A stretch of DNA of 64,000 nt from assembly GCA_001574975.1 (NCBI GenBank), contig KQ965775.1, positions 116,150-180,149 of the forward strand, read 5' to 3'. Source of the stretch: Gonapodya prolifera JEL478. Taxonomy: Eukaryota > Monoblepharomycota > Monoblepharidomycetes > Monoblepharidales > Gonapodyaceae. Both the position numbers and the translations under genes were made by a program. Of the stretch, positions 19,933 through 31,350 are shown one piece after another; the first letter of the stretch is position 1; each line of letters begins with the position of its first letter. The notes beneath the pieces are model-generated. The model was not told the origin of the DNA. It made no database searches and saw nothing but the letters and a program-made list of their open reading frames with translations.

Positions 19933-21678
19933 GTGCTCTTGTGCTGCGGAAAGTGGCGAACATGTCCATTCCCCGAACATCCACCATGTTGCAATCGACG
20001 GTCCCGCTCGATGCCAAGCTTTATACGGGTTGATGGTGTGCTCTGCCTCTTGGTGGTCTTCTTCTTTTGGGGTTGACCTGGTGTCTGCCTGGTGTCGACC
20101 CCGGCAACCGGAGTGCCAGCCATCGTCACCATCGACGGTCGCGCTGGATGCCAATCTTTGTGTCGGTCGATGGCGAGCTCTGTGCTGTTGCGCCATCGTT
20201 TTCGGGACCGCGGGCGGCTGGGTTTCCGAACTTCTTGGGCGCCTACACCAGTTCCTTGGAAGCGCCAGTCGTATGTTGTCTCTACGTACCATCTCTTGTA
20301 CTCGATGGGTCGCATCTGGGCTCGGCAAAGGCGCTGTCCGCCATCGGCCAAGTGTGGTTCGTTTTGGGTGGATGCTCCTTCTCGCTGTCGCGCAGCCTTC
20401 GTTGAGCCCAGACACGACCTATCGAGGACAGGAAGTTGCGCGCAGAGATAACGGTTGATGGCTGCTGCCAAGGAGCGGGTGGAAGTGGCAAAGGGTGGTT
20501 ATTTTAGGACGATGCTGATCCTTCCCGCTGTCAACAGGCCTTGCCGTCGGAACCGGACGGCCCCGGCAAACGGGAAATGAAGCTCACGCTTACTGGACAA
20601 GGGACCGGTTTGGCATTGAGTGGAGCTCCTGGGCTTGGTCCTCGGACGGAGGGTAGTGCAACTTTGTCCAAGTGGTCTGTCGACGACGTGTCCCGCAATA
20701 TAACGAACTGCGAGCGCAGACGCGGATACGGGTGGTCAGAGGGAGAGGATGGACGTGGAGGTGGAGGAGCGAAGGTGGCACTCGGGGACAACGGACGTCT
20801 TGGAGCTGCCATAGAATGGGTGGAAGGGGGCAAGCGTGGTTCGTTTGGGTCCATCCTCGACCTTCTCTATGTCGGCCTCGACGCTTTCTGACGGACGGAA
20901 CCCGAAGCCCCCGGTAAAAGGGAAATGAAACTCACGCCTGCCGCTCATGGGACGGGCGTGATATTGAGATGAGTCTGGGGTGTTGGCTCGCTGTCGGAGG
21001 GCGCTGCTGCGTCGGCAGTGGACCTACAATGACGTTTGTTCGGGTAATAAACGAAAAAGGTGCGGCTTTTTATGACGATTTGAGCACACCCACGCTGTCG
21101 CAAGCACGCTGTTGGTCCAATCTCGGCAAGCGGGGTTGGACGGTGGACGATAAGTAGAGGTTTGTGAAATTTGGCTTGTTGGTACAACATTACACTCCCC
21201 GCGGTGGTACCTTCTCGTGGGAAGCTTCTCTCGCAGGTCCCACGCAACCTTTTGCTGGACGTCTTTGGTGTGGCCGTGGTGTGGACCTTGTTCAGTCCCG
21301 AAATATCAGAGAGAACCGTCCACTGATGCTCTGAAGGAGCAGATGGAAGTGGGTGCTTCTTCTGGGTGGATAGGGCGCCACCAGACGCCATTTGCCGCAC
21401 AGGGACAACAACTGACATCGAAGCTTTATTTCGTCAACCCTTCACCCTTTGCAAACAGTTGGGTGTGGGAAGGGCGCCAGGGAGAGGTGGTAGGCCTGGA
21501 GATCAGGGTTCCACGTTTTCATGTAACATTCATGACTTCGTTACAAAGCCAATCACCCAAATGATATGCTAATATTATATATGTTTGCACAAAACATTGT
21601 ATTAACGCTGAAATGACATTGGGTAAGTCTTCCACCATTTTAGCTGCGTCGGGGCTGCCACATGAACAGTTGCAAGAC
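19933..21678. repeat. GC-rich degenerate repeats between the two U6 copies
   Basis: No convincing exon. Internal duplications are visible. 19992-20052 and 20127-20190 share ATCGACGGTC.CGCT.GATGCCAA. 20543-20600 and 20891-20945 share GGAAC..GA.GCCCCCGG.AAA.GGGAAATGAA.CTCACGC. The segment is enclosed by the U6 gene and its inverted copy, so it may be the remains of the duplicating unit. Confidence 0.5.
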
Positions 21679-21786
21679 AAAATTTGAGATCCATCTCAGA
21701 ACTTGCGTGTCATCCTTGCACAGGGAGCCATGCTATTCTTCTCTGTATCGTTTCCAATTTTCTAGATGACAGAGGCCCTAAAGGAC
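21679..21786 (-). pseudogene. Inverted, decayed U6 snRNA copy
   Basis: Same sequence as 19821-19932 on the other strand for most of its length. The differences are telling: AGATTAGCA is AGAATAGCA; the 5' loop is UUUA instead of UUCG; the terminal T run is only four; and upstream the TATA box reads TGAAAG. The upstream 26-base element is intact. Most likely a pseudogene. A low-level variant U6 cannot be ruled out. Confidence 0.8.
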
Positions 21787-22100
21787 TTGTTAGTGGGGGA
21801 AGGGCATCCCCGCCTCCTTTCACCCCCCCGTCCTTACAATGTGCAAATCGGTCGGCCGCAGTTACTGCCGCATGCAAGACTTTGCTAGCAAGAAGGTGCA
21901 CCGAAAGCAATTAGCGGCGGAGAGAGGTGGGTTGATCGTTGAGCCGGGTGCACCGCTGTATGGAGTAGGATTGGAGTAGGACCCTTGCATTCTTGGGAGG
22001 GTGATAAACTGTAAACAAGTTATATTTATGATACACAATGTGGTCGGATATACACGGTCCCACCAATGTCAAACCTCATCCCTGCAGTCCGTTGAGTGAG
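21787..22100. other. Spacer with upstream element of the decayed U6 copy
   Basis: Contains the 26-base conserved element at 21841-21866. Otherwise nothing recognised before the RING gene 3' end. Confidence 0.5.
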
Positions 22101-23371
22101 CTACTGATGTCCTTCACTTATTGGGGCAACAGATTCCACGTCATTCCCACGTGTACGGACCATCGTTGTCACAACGATGTTGTCGCCATTGTTAGCATTT
22201 CGGTGATCCGTTACCTCTTGCTCGGGTTCTGTGGTAACCTCTCGCAGTAGGTTTTGTAAAGGCTCCGTGTTCTCAGCCACGTCTAAGCGGACAGAGTCTC
22301 GGTTGGAGTCGTGATCGAAAATCGAGCCTGAACCTCCTCGCGGGAGCGAAGCGCTCGCCGACGTGTGCCATGACACACGCTGGGTGGTCAACATCGCCAT
22401 CCGCGCTCTGGCGAGAATACTGGCAGCGGGGCGAGACAGCAAACCCGAGGTCTCGCTCTGACGTGTGCTTGGCCACGTCGAGCTGTCCACGTCCTGGGAC
22501 TCATACTCATACTCGCTCACATCGTCTCCACCCTCCAGCTTCCCCTGCATCGCCTGTGCAAGATCCATCCTACACACGGGACACACACCCTGCCACTTGA
22601 GCAGCCACTCGTCTACACACGCGGCGTGGAAACTATGGCCGCAGGGTAGTGTCCTGACGATGCTTCCGGGCGCTCTGACGGGGTCGAGGCAGATGGAGCA
22701 CAGGGAGGGGGATGTAGCGGAGGTGAGGATGGAGAGCATGGAGATGTGGGTGGCGTTGCGTGAGAGTATGGGGTATTTGGAGGTGCCGACGGCGGGGCGG
22801 GATGGAGTTCGGCGGAGGGAAAGGAATTCTAACATGGATGGGTCGAGGGTGAGTACGCCCATGCGCTGGCGCGGGGTGTCGGGATGTCGCCACGTCTCCG
22901 GGTAGTTCATCGCTTGAGCGCGGAGTTGTGCTCGCTGTATGTAGCGGGAAACCGATCACTCAAAACAAGAATACCAAACGAGCTTGATCAACTCTTTCTT
23001 ACCCTGTTTCTTCGCAGTACAAGACCTGTCAAAACAAGAACGACCAGCAAAGCAGCTAGTATGAGAAGGAGTGTTACAGGGGGCGTGCTGAAATCGCCGG
23101 ACCTTGCCGCGGTGTGAACAGCAACCGTGTCGCTGACTGGCGTTGAAGTGAATGACCCATCATGGCATTGTTAAATATCGAAGGGCGGAGCCGACGCTAG
23201 CATGCAACAATCCTCACAATTCAGTCTCAACCCCGCTGTTACACTCGCAGGTATCGAGGAGTTGGTTCCTGGTGTTACGTCGCTCGAGACCCCGCCATGC
23301 TGTCCGAGAACCCCGGGCATGAATTGAACGAATGCGAGGTGGAGTAGTGTCAAATGTGCGAGAAAGCGCAT
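22101..23371 (-). CDS. Membrane-anchored RING-H2 protein (probable E3 ubiquitin ligase)
   Basis: Three exons: 23371-23218, 23136-23003 and 22934-22101, 373 residues, all in phase. A hydrophobic N-terminal signal (MRFLAHLTLLHLAFVQF) precedes a short Ser/Thr-rich lumenal part. A single membrane segment follows at about 72-92 (LLLILAALLVVLVLTGLVL, then basic RR). The RING-H2 finger starts at about residue 175: CSICLD, then PCGHSFHAACVDEWL and CPVCRMDL, giving a C3H2C3 ligand order. A long Ser/acidic C-terminal tail completes it. Such TM-RING proteins ubiquitinate membrane or secretory-pathway cargo. The usual PA domain is missing; the lumenal part is very short. Substrate unknown. Confidence 0.85.
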
Positions 23372-24233
23372 TGAGTGCGACCTGACGGGATGAAAATGGG
23401 CCGGGAAGGATAAGCGCGGTTGACGGAGCGAGTTGGAATAGCGACGACCTCTCACATCGCCAGGATTGCCCCGGAATCCACTAAAGCAGCACACTACGCC
23501 TCGACAAAAGGTTTCTCTGGTTATTTCCTCTACCTTACGTGGAATCGTTGTCGGTCCGTGCCCTATCGCCCTCTACCGTTGCCCTCATGACAGGTAAATT
23601 TTTCGCAGGGAGGTCAAAACCTTCCGTTGCGACCGGTGATTGCAAAGTTTGCGCTCCATGATCAGTTTCATGACAACAGCTATGTCGCCCGATTCTGGGG
23701 CCATTCCATGTCCTCAATAGTGAAACGACAACTTCGATCCGGAACCAGCCAATTAAACTCGTCGATCCTCTCGCCTCGGACCGTTCGAAAGTGTCTCTGA
23801 AGCGTGGTGGAGTTGAAGGGGGAAGACGAAAGGGGATGTGACAGAGTGACGGTTTGCTGAATGCCGGGACTGCAACAGCACTCACGGGCTTCATTCGATA
23901 ATCAAAAAGCCGGATTACTTTTAACTATGCAACAATGTCAATTGCTGTATAAGTGAACAACCCTCTTCGTCGCTCCATGGCTCCCCCTAATGTGGTGTCT
24001 CGCTGCCCCCGGAGCTTCCTCCAACTGTACTTCCCATGGATAAGAGCGATGTCCCGATATCCGCAGAAATGCCCACAGCTGCGTTTGCAAATGACTGTAT
24101 TTTGTAAGCACAGCCCAAAGACAGGGAAAACGGCTTAAACAGTTATACACTCAACACCCGCAGACTTCTGTGAAGCCTTTCTTGCGTAGTCTCGGCCCGA
24201 TTCTCCCTCAAGCCGCCATCGTAAAACGCAACC
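23372..24233. other. Intergenic, nothing certain
   Basis: A minus-strand open frame at 23535-23894 has no recognisable domain and no splice partners. I do not call it a gene. Must contain the promoter of the RING gene. Confidence 0.4.
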
Positions 24234-24533
24234 ATGGTCACGGCTTCTTACCCCGCGGTCGTTGTCTCCGCTGCCGACGGCGCCCGGTTGCAAGCGAATC
24301 CCCAGAAACCTTACCCACCGCTCCCTGGTCCTGACGAGGTACTCATCCGGAACGTGGCCGTGGCGAGCAATCCAAAAGACTGGAAACTGTCCGTGAACGG
24401 CGATTTTGACGGACATATCGAGGGGAATGACGTTGCTGGGTACATCGAGGAAATCGGCGCGAAAGTGATGTGGTCGTCCGGTACGCGACCGGGACCAAGA
24501 GGGGGTAATGTGATTGTGTTGGCTCACAGCTGA
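24234..24533 (+). pseudogene. Truncated zinc-type dehydrogenase/trans-enoyl reductase
   Basis: About 80 residues match the N-terminal GroES-like part of the medium-chain dehydrogenase family: PGPDEVLIRNVAVASNPKDW, a HIEGNDVAGYIEEIGAKV block, then the frame changes. The expected continuation is readable one frame away as DVVVRYATGTKRG. The NAD(P)-binding domain is not found downstream to 26 kb. This is a 5' fragment with a frameshift, probably a dead gene or duplication remnant. Intact relatives reduce enoyl or quinone substrates. Confidence 0.7.
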
Positions 24534-26170
24534 ATGATCATTTGTACAACTGCGGAGTCACGACAACGGCAATTCCCAGGAATGAATTGGTGTGCGGACA
24601 CCTCTGTAGCACTTGTGGACCTGTCTATTGAATCTAAAATATTCATTTCCAGATGCCAAACCGCTTCAACCTTCACATGTTCCTACCATCATTTTCCCCG
24701 CCCTCTTCCTCTCTTCCGCCAATAACTACTGCTTTTCAATCAGGAACGAAGCTGTGTTATCTTTCCAAATGATGCGATGGCGACGATCGACTTGTCTGCA
24801 GAAGCTTGAGAACCAAAATTTCCAAGAATGCATTCAAGCCCAAACGATGCAAAGACGCTGCATTTGTGTCCGAGGAAGAGAATCCACCTGATTCTTAACC
24901 GCGCCCCCAAGGATGTTTATTGCGATACCCGGTTTGCTCTATGAATAGGAATCCAAAGGAGGCTTCGCTGTGCGGAGGACAACTAATGTCCACTTGAGAG
25001 ATAGCTAAACGTTCTGGAAACAGGCTTCTCTGCATCGTGACCTGGTCAACCGCAAAGTGAACAGTCACTCGAATTTTGGGTTTCACAATCGTCGCGTTTT
25101 CATGACCGACGCCAGCCAAGTGGAACGGAGCAACGAAAATTTTCATGGTAGCCCTGTTGAGGTGATCGATTGTTAGTTCTCTGTGTCGCACTCGACTCTC
25201 CCAGTCCAGGGTTCAATTTCCTGCCGGGATTCTTCCACCGCGATCTTCCTTTCATACGCTTTGTCATGGGGTGTTGTCTTCCCGTCAGTCATGCGGGGCA
25301 GTCTGACCAAGGAATTTTGCGTTCTACGTCGAGCGTTTGGCTGGATGGCTTTCAGTAGCGAGGAGGTTAAGGAAGCACATGGAAAAACGTCGAATTATTC
25401 TTGTGGATGTGAGCGTGCTGTTCTCGACGCTCTTTTTTGAGGATCCGAGGAGCAAGTCTGTCGAATTTTTCTCCAGGCTCCGACGAGTGCTTTTATTCGC
25501 CCTCCAAATAAGGTCAAGGCCCACCTCTCTTCCGTTCTTTACGCACGACTTCTTCTTTTTGCCGAAGTGTCCAAAAATGAAACTGCTAGCGTACAGCTCT
25601 ACATCATTCATTTTTGTGGCCCCGTTGAGAGAATCCACGTGCCAAGGACGGGTGCTGCGATCCTCAATTCCGCTTGCTCTCAAAATAGTGCACTTGCAAT
25701 ATCTGCTACCGTCCTTTCTCTGATCTATTTTGATGTCCGTCGCCATTTGCTCCCATCCCAATGATCGTTGTTTTCTAATAGTGATGCCAGGGTTACCTTA
25801 CCACAACTTTGATCATTGTTCAGCGCAAACGTTATCCTTTGTCTGTAGCTGACCACTCTATGTGGAAACTGTGAAGGGGCGAAAACCACAGCGTTGAGCA
25901 ATGAACCGGGATAGACGGTCTGAAGACATGCGTTTTGTGGACCTGAAGAAAGAATCCATTGGATTCTTCTCCTGGCTCCAATCGCTTCTAACTTCTCATA
26001 ATTCTACATACGTTGTGCTTACGACAATCACCAATCATTAGCTTGCTACCTCTGTGCTTTAGTCTGGAGTCATGCATCTTGAGATAGGCGTACACACATA
26101 CTTTCTGCACTGGCGAGCTAAATACAAGTTCATTTCACATCATCAAAATGCGATTGCTTATCTTTCTTCC
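24534..26170. other. Intergenic, 1.6 kb without recognisable gene
   Basis: Open frames on the minus strand (24895-25191, 25324-25761) have no known motifs. No RNA gene or repeat family seen. Confidence 0.4.
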
Positions 26171-27464
26171 TCAACTCAGCACCCCCTTCTCCACCCTCTT
26201 TACTCCCTCAAACGAAATTGCGAACGATTGGTCGCCCACTTTCTTGAGGTATCCCGCGGTTGGGTACGTGAAGTGGGACCCGATCACGAGACTCTTGGCA
26301 GCGCACCACCTCTCAAACGCCGCGACGCGAGTCTGAACTGATTGTTTGGGGTCCGAGTCGAAGCGCGGCGAGTGTGTGGGTACGGCGACTTGGATTGGGG
26401 AGTGCGTCATGTCTGTTGGATGACGTGGACAGTGATTGGTTGAAGAAAAGTCGAAATTATCTCAACTACTTACCACCAGTGATCACCGCCTTGGAGTCAC
26501 CATCTTGTATCACGACGGAAACGTGGCATGGCGTGTGACCCGGTGTTGGCTGCATTTTGTCGATCAGAAGTGAGCAAACCAAATGTAATGAAACTGCGTA
26601 GCCTTACTTCAAGAGACACTCCTGGTGCGATAACGTGATCCGGTCCGACAAGGTCAGCGAGACCGGCGTCGTAGATTGGTTTCACGGATGCCGTGAACGT
26701 CTCGTCCTTGGGCGCATCATCGGTCTGCCAGCTCGGAGTTGAATCCTTCCAGAAGTCGTACTCGGCCTTTGCAAAGATGTATCGTGCGTTGGGGAAGGTT
26801 GGGACCCATTTGCCGTTGACGAGAATGGTGTTCCATCCTTGGACCAATATCGCGTTGGGAGTGGAGAAGACAACGAAAGGACTCATGACGCTCACCAACG
26901 TGATCAAAGTGCAAATGAGTGCATACGACGTGTGTGATAGACGATCGCGGATAACTGAGAGATAGAATAGGGCAGGTATGTGACGTCAGGCAGTTGAGAG
27001 CCACGCGGCTTAAACGTTCACGTACCCAACCGCTTCAAGTCTTGCAAGAAAGCCCGTGGATAGTTTTGAGAACTCCACTTCGCCGAGGGCTTTGTCTGCA
27101 GGATCCTCACATTTAGTCACGACGTCCGCCAAGGGAAACACTTTCGACTGCTCTCTTTCGTCTCACCATTGCCAACACAAGTGTCGACCGCAATTCTGTA
27201 CGTCCCATCATCAACGACGAGGGCCTGAATCTTCCAGTTGATGAATCCTTCCTTTGACACAAGCGAGTGCTCGTCGATCCACGGGTTCTTCTTGGCGATT
27301 TCACGGACAGCCTCCGGGTCGACTTTGTCGCCAAAAAAGAAGGCAGGGTCTGATACAATTCCCAGCTCTGGGATGGACGTAATGGTGAACCGTCCGACTT
27401 TCCATTGAAGGAAGCCCGTGGGGGATTCTTGAATGCTTTTGTGGAGAGACTGAGTGATGGTCAT
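26171..27464 (-). CDS. Metallo-beta-lactamase-fold hydrolase
   Basis: Six exons: 27464-27167, 27095-27026, 26954-26896, 26837-26608, 26549-26474 and 26412-26171, 324 residues, every phase consistent. Metal-binding motif THLHFDH gives His136, His138, Asp140 and His141. Then follow DHVGWNT, PTPGHTPCH with another metal His, and ITGDMTHSPIQV with the bridging Asp. A VDTCVGNDK strand precedes the motif. This order is that of MBL-fold enzymes of the lactonase-like group, which use a two-metal centre to hydrolyse ester, lactone or similar bonds. No signal peptide. Substrate unknown. A typical fungal secondary-metabolism or detoxification gene, but nothing nearby forms a cluster with it. Confidence 0.88.
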
Positions 27465-27985
27465 TGATGCGAGTAGTGGGCTTCTCTGCCTGAATCCGCG
27501 GGTTCTTTGATGTGACAACAAAGCTCAGCGCGGCAGCGGGAAGAATCGGCCCGAGAGTGCAAATGCAAAACCCTCAGACTCGATGAACTCAACGTCTCTC
27601 CGGGTCCCAAGGCGAAATCGATTTCGCTAATGCAAGATTTATTGCCAAATGGATGCAATGGCGCCGTTTGAAGATCCGGGATCTGTTTGCGGGGTCGACA
27701 TCAGATTCCTCAATCCTCACATCACCATCCCGAATAAGCACACACACATTTACCACGATAGATTATTTTCAGTGTAATTCTTTAGTTAGTGCGCTCCACG
27801 CCCAACGGCGAACTCGCAAAATAAACTTTAGAAGCCACTTGAGGGTCAGATTGGGAGACACTGAGTCACCACAATTGTACTAAAATAAACTATTGAGGTT
27901 ATATGTTAAGGGTACCAATATCTGACATCGACATCGACTGTACTCAAAGGTACAAAATCACTTCCTTCCCCCGTTCCTTCAGTTC
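27465..27985. other. Intergenic
   Basis: Holds the 5' flank of the MBL-fold gene. No other signal recognised. Confidence 0.5.
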
Positions 27986-28627
27986 TCACTTCATCTCATC
28001 GAAGATTTGGCTCCACACCTTTCGTCCTTGTCCCCTCTTCAATTTGAAACACAATTGAACTGCAGGAAGCAGCTCACCAATCTTCACCCACACCGCAATG
28101 ATTATGTCCCTGGCCTTTTGTTCCACCATGGAGGTCCCGACGCTGAATTGTACTGTTCCGAGACCCGGCAGAGCGCTTGCAACTGCTGAAGCAAATTGCT
28201 CGCCCAGCATTTGCCGGGCATGCCCGAGCCGAACAGTCATGTCTAAATCCACCCGGAGAATCTTGACCTGTGGAGCAGGTATCAGCAATTGCTTGTGAGG
28301 CTCCAAGCACTCTTGTGCAAAACTTATCACCCCAACATCACTCAAGTTCAAGAAGTGTTTTGCGCGCTCAGACAGGAAAGCTAGGCTTATGTGTGTGCCG
28401 TTCTCAATGCACTGAAACGTTTTGATTTGGGCAACGATTTGGTCCAAGTCGATCCGTCCTCGCAACATTTGTCCTTGTGACAGAGAGCTAAAGTCCAGCG
28501 ACGTAAGAAGCAATCGCAGTCCTCTTTTTGCTAGGAACGTGGTCCACTCAGTGATGGAGCTCTCCCGTTCGGATAGACCGTCTTGCAACGCCGTGGCGGA
28601 TTGGGACCGCTTGATCAAAGAAATCAT
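27986..28627 (-). CDS. Hypothetical protein, single exon
   Basis: Uninterrupted frame from ATG 28627-28625 to the stop at 27986, 213 residues. It alternates Leu-rich segments (RGLRLLLTSLDFSSLS, VISFAQECLEPHKQLLI, VKILRVDLDMTV, ASALPGLGTVQF), which resembles the body of F-box/LRR-like proteins in this window, but no F-box is present. It may be a real gene or a piece of one. An upstream open stretch at 28624-28917 is in another frame and ends just at this ATG. Confidence 0.45.
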   Translation of the reverse strand: MISLIKRSQSATALQDGLSERESSITEWTTFLAKRGLRLLLTSLDFSSLSQGQMLRGRIDLDQIVAQIKTFQCIENGTHISLAFLSERAKHFLNLSDVGVISFAQECLEPHKQLLIPAPQVKILRVDLDMTVRLGHARQMLGEQFASAVASALPGLGTVQFSVGTSMVEQKARDIIIAVWVKIGELLPAVQLCFKLKRGQGRKVWSQIFDEMK

Positions 28628-29307
28628 GGCTCCAACCTTCGAACATGGTACATGATGGATTCAAAAAGAATGTTCCTCCAACCAGGCTGCCCCGTGACCG
28701 CCAACGCCCCGTTCACTCGCAAGGTCCCCACAGTCCTTGCCAAGGATTTGCTATCAAGCCGCACCACCTTCAAAATAGCTGCTAGATTGACGCCGCATCC
28801 ACCCTCCGTCCGATTTCGTGCTCTCTTCCGGCCGAAGTTCGATTTCGACGGGGATTCTCCCCTCAGAGTCCAACACAACAAACGAGATGTACCGCCAGCA
28901 CCGGCATACGAGCGCAAAAGTCACGAGGATCGAAATAGGAGAAGAGAAAAGAAAAATGAGCGAAAGAATTCCATTGGGAAAGGCAGGAGAAGGTACTGAA
29001 ACGTGAATCGGGTGAATTGTGTTGTGCCTTTGCGGTCGGCCTTAGGCAGTGACTGCAAGCACTGAGCATTCAATCACTCCGAAAAGCAAAGCGTAACGAA
29101 GAGATTGTCGTGAGCAAAGCACTGTTCTATAGTGCGACGCTGCTGATTCATCTCCATCCTTAAGTGAAGCAGTCGTTTTTAGGACCCGGAAGACGTGCTG
29201 TTTTATTTTTAGTGGCGGGAGGCGGGTAGAGTATGATGAATGTATTTCCCGGACCCTAGCTAGTGACATGTGGATGAGAATGGACGTTCAAATCATCAAA
29301 AAAAATA
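28628..29307. other. Intergenic
   Basis: No gene supported. Confidence 0.4.
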
Positions 29308-30347
29308 CTAATTTTTATACCAGTCCGTTTCCAACGCACCGCCGCATCTGTTGCATTTCTCTTCGATGCAGTTATCCTCACCACTCTCGTTTGGAAAACA
29401 TCGATCGCAGTAGCTACTGTAACACTTCTTGCACCTCAACCAGTCTCCCGCACCACATGAGCGTGTGCAAACAAATCGTTCATACAAGTAACAGCGCCTT
29501 GTGAACATTACCACGCAAGTGCAATCAGAATCGCCATTCAAGTCAAAAAGATAGTCACAAAAGTACACTTCGCAGTCATCACACTTGGCAAATGGCTCCA
29601 CGCTGCTGTCTTCATCATTGCAGGACCAGCATCTGTAACACCCACTGCACTCCACCCAGCTTGGATCCAAATTCCGTGCTGGATCTTTGTATTTGCCATC
29701 AACGTCAATAGTTCTCTTGATGGCGTGTCCATGCGTCGAAAGTCAAACACGGCTGTGCCGGGTCGGTCAGTGTCATCACTTGATCCACCGGACTCGTAAT
29801 CTGAGTTATACTCGTCATCCTCGTAATTGATCATGAACCACTTTGATAGGTCCTCAGGGTCGGCGTCACAACAGTCCCGCGCTTCCAAGTACACAAGCCC
29901 AGGGCATCGTTTCCACAATATTCCTACAATCCCGTCCATGGTCACACCCGCGAGTCCGCTCAACCGTGCCGTCCGAACCACAGCTGATATCGAAACACCG
30001 ATAAGCCGTTCGATTCGATCAAGAAACGCTTGTAGTTCTTTGTCATCCAGGACGGGTCTCTTATCAAGTCCATTGTACTTTCTCCCTTTCGGCGAGTATG
30101 GGACACCTCGTGGAGCACCAATATCGAGGTGCTGCCACACGCTGGGGTCGTTCAAAATCCATCGATTTGAGCTTGAGGAGGCAGCGTATCTGGTAACGGG
30201 GTGGGGCGAGTGGGTTGACAACTGACGACGTGGCAGCGGAATGTGAACGAGGAGTGAAACTCACTTCACCATGTCACGCGTGGACATGTACCGAGCGATA
30301 TCGACGAGAGTCTCCAGCGGCAAGCTTGTGATCGCTGTCGGGCACAT
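29308..30347 (-). CDS. F-box protein with Cys-rich C-terminal domain, apparent frameshift
   Basis: Exon 1 is 30347-30265 and exon 2 starts at 30189. The start reads MCPTAITSLPLETLVDIARY, a clear F-box, continuing WILNDPSVWQHLDIG. The middle has an LRR-like segment (LAGVTMDGIVGILWKRCPGL) and an acidic stretch. A Cys-rich end follows with many C-x2-C pairs (CSGCYRCWSC, KCDDC, CKKCYSSYCDRC, KCNRCGG), probably binding several zinc ions. The frame changes by one near 29715 between the two halves, with no intron possible. It may be a sequencing indel or an inactivating one. F-box proteins act as SCF substrate adaptors; the zinc-rich end may bind the target. Confidence 0.65.
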
Positions 30348-30550
30348 TGATATGTGAGATGGTGGCGAGGTTTGGTCACTTGGGGGGATTTTACATTCAA
30401 ATGACGTTTACAATCTTCTCTTTCTATTTTCAAAATCTATCACCTAAATGTTCATACTCAAGTGCAGTTCGGAATAAATCGTTCAAACGGACGTCAAACT
30501 GTCCGTGTGAATCCCACATTTCTGTTTGTCCTCCACGACCTTATCACCCG

Positions 30551-31140
30551 TCATACATCCCTCTGAACATATGTCACGACAACGTTATCGCCGACCAGGG
30601 CATGCAGAATCACATAGTCTCTTTTTCAATGAAACAGTGCAGACCCTGCACCCAGCTGCGGGCCAAACGGGTTGAACTCGACCAGCTTGACAGGCCCGCT
30701 CGGTACGGCGCCCACATCCAACACATAGCTATCGGGAATTCCTACCGGAAATCGCGAGAGGAGCTGTCGATCGTGGAACTCCACAATACGACGCGCCGCT
30801 TCGGCTGCACTCGTGGAAGTGAGACCGACATCCTCGTGCCATCAGCATTTGCCGCCCCGACGTGTAGGGACCCGCGCCGTGTTTTCCTCTTTGAGACTGA
30901 ACTCCTCGAAGCGCATAAACCACTGCCCGGAGGCTACGAGTGCGCCCAGCTCAGCCGGGAGGTCGTCGGGAAGCTCGTCAAGACGTTCGCGCCCGTGAGA
31001 CGGAAGAATGCGCACGCGTCGGCGAGGGAGGAGATGATGAGCGGAGAGAGGGGCTGGAGACGAGAGAGGCGGGGATTGGGTCGATGGCGAGTTGCATCGG
31101 GTGAAGTGGTGACGGAGGAAGGCGGGATTGCCGATGTGGA
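30551..31140 (-). pseudogene. D123/ATP-grasp-like pseudogene
   Basis: The reverse strand holds, in order, LDELPDDLPAELGAL, WFMRFEEFSLK, then one frame away GKHGAGPYTS, then AAEAARRIVEFHDRQLL, YVLDVGAV, KLVEFNPFGPQLGAGSALFH, a TGA (30628-30626) where the family usually has Trp, and a readable tail to a stop at 30551. This recalls the D123 (CDC123-like) family and related ATP-grasp proteins. The central segment is missing, there are at least two frame changes, a stop near 30833 and the Trp-to-stop change, so it is dead. Intact CDC123 helps assemble eIF2; this divergent relative may have had another role. Confidence 0.5.
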
Positions 31141-31350
31141 GTGGTGTGATGCCGGGCGAGTGAACTTCGACTTAGTACAACCGCACCACAGCCCCGACCG
31201 CCTCACCGATTTCACTGAGCGAATTCCGGACTCGTGCAGTCGAAGCGAGTTTCGGTGGACAGCCAGGTTTGTTATTGTCCTGAAGTTGCCGATTGTCAAT
31301 CCAGCAATACAGACTACGACCGCAGAATCTCGACAAAACATTGAATTCAG

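Noticed and set aside
25324-25761. 145-codon minus-strand frame
   Set aside because: No known motif, no splice context, and Lys/Ser-rich composition typical of chance frames in this region.
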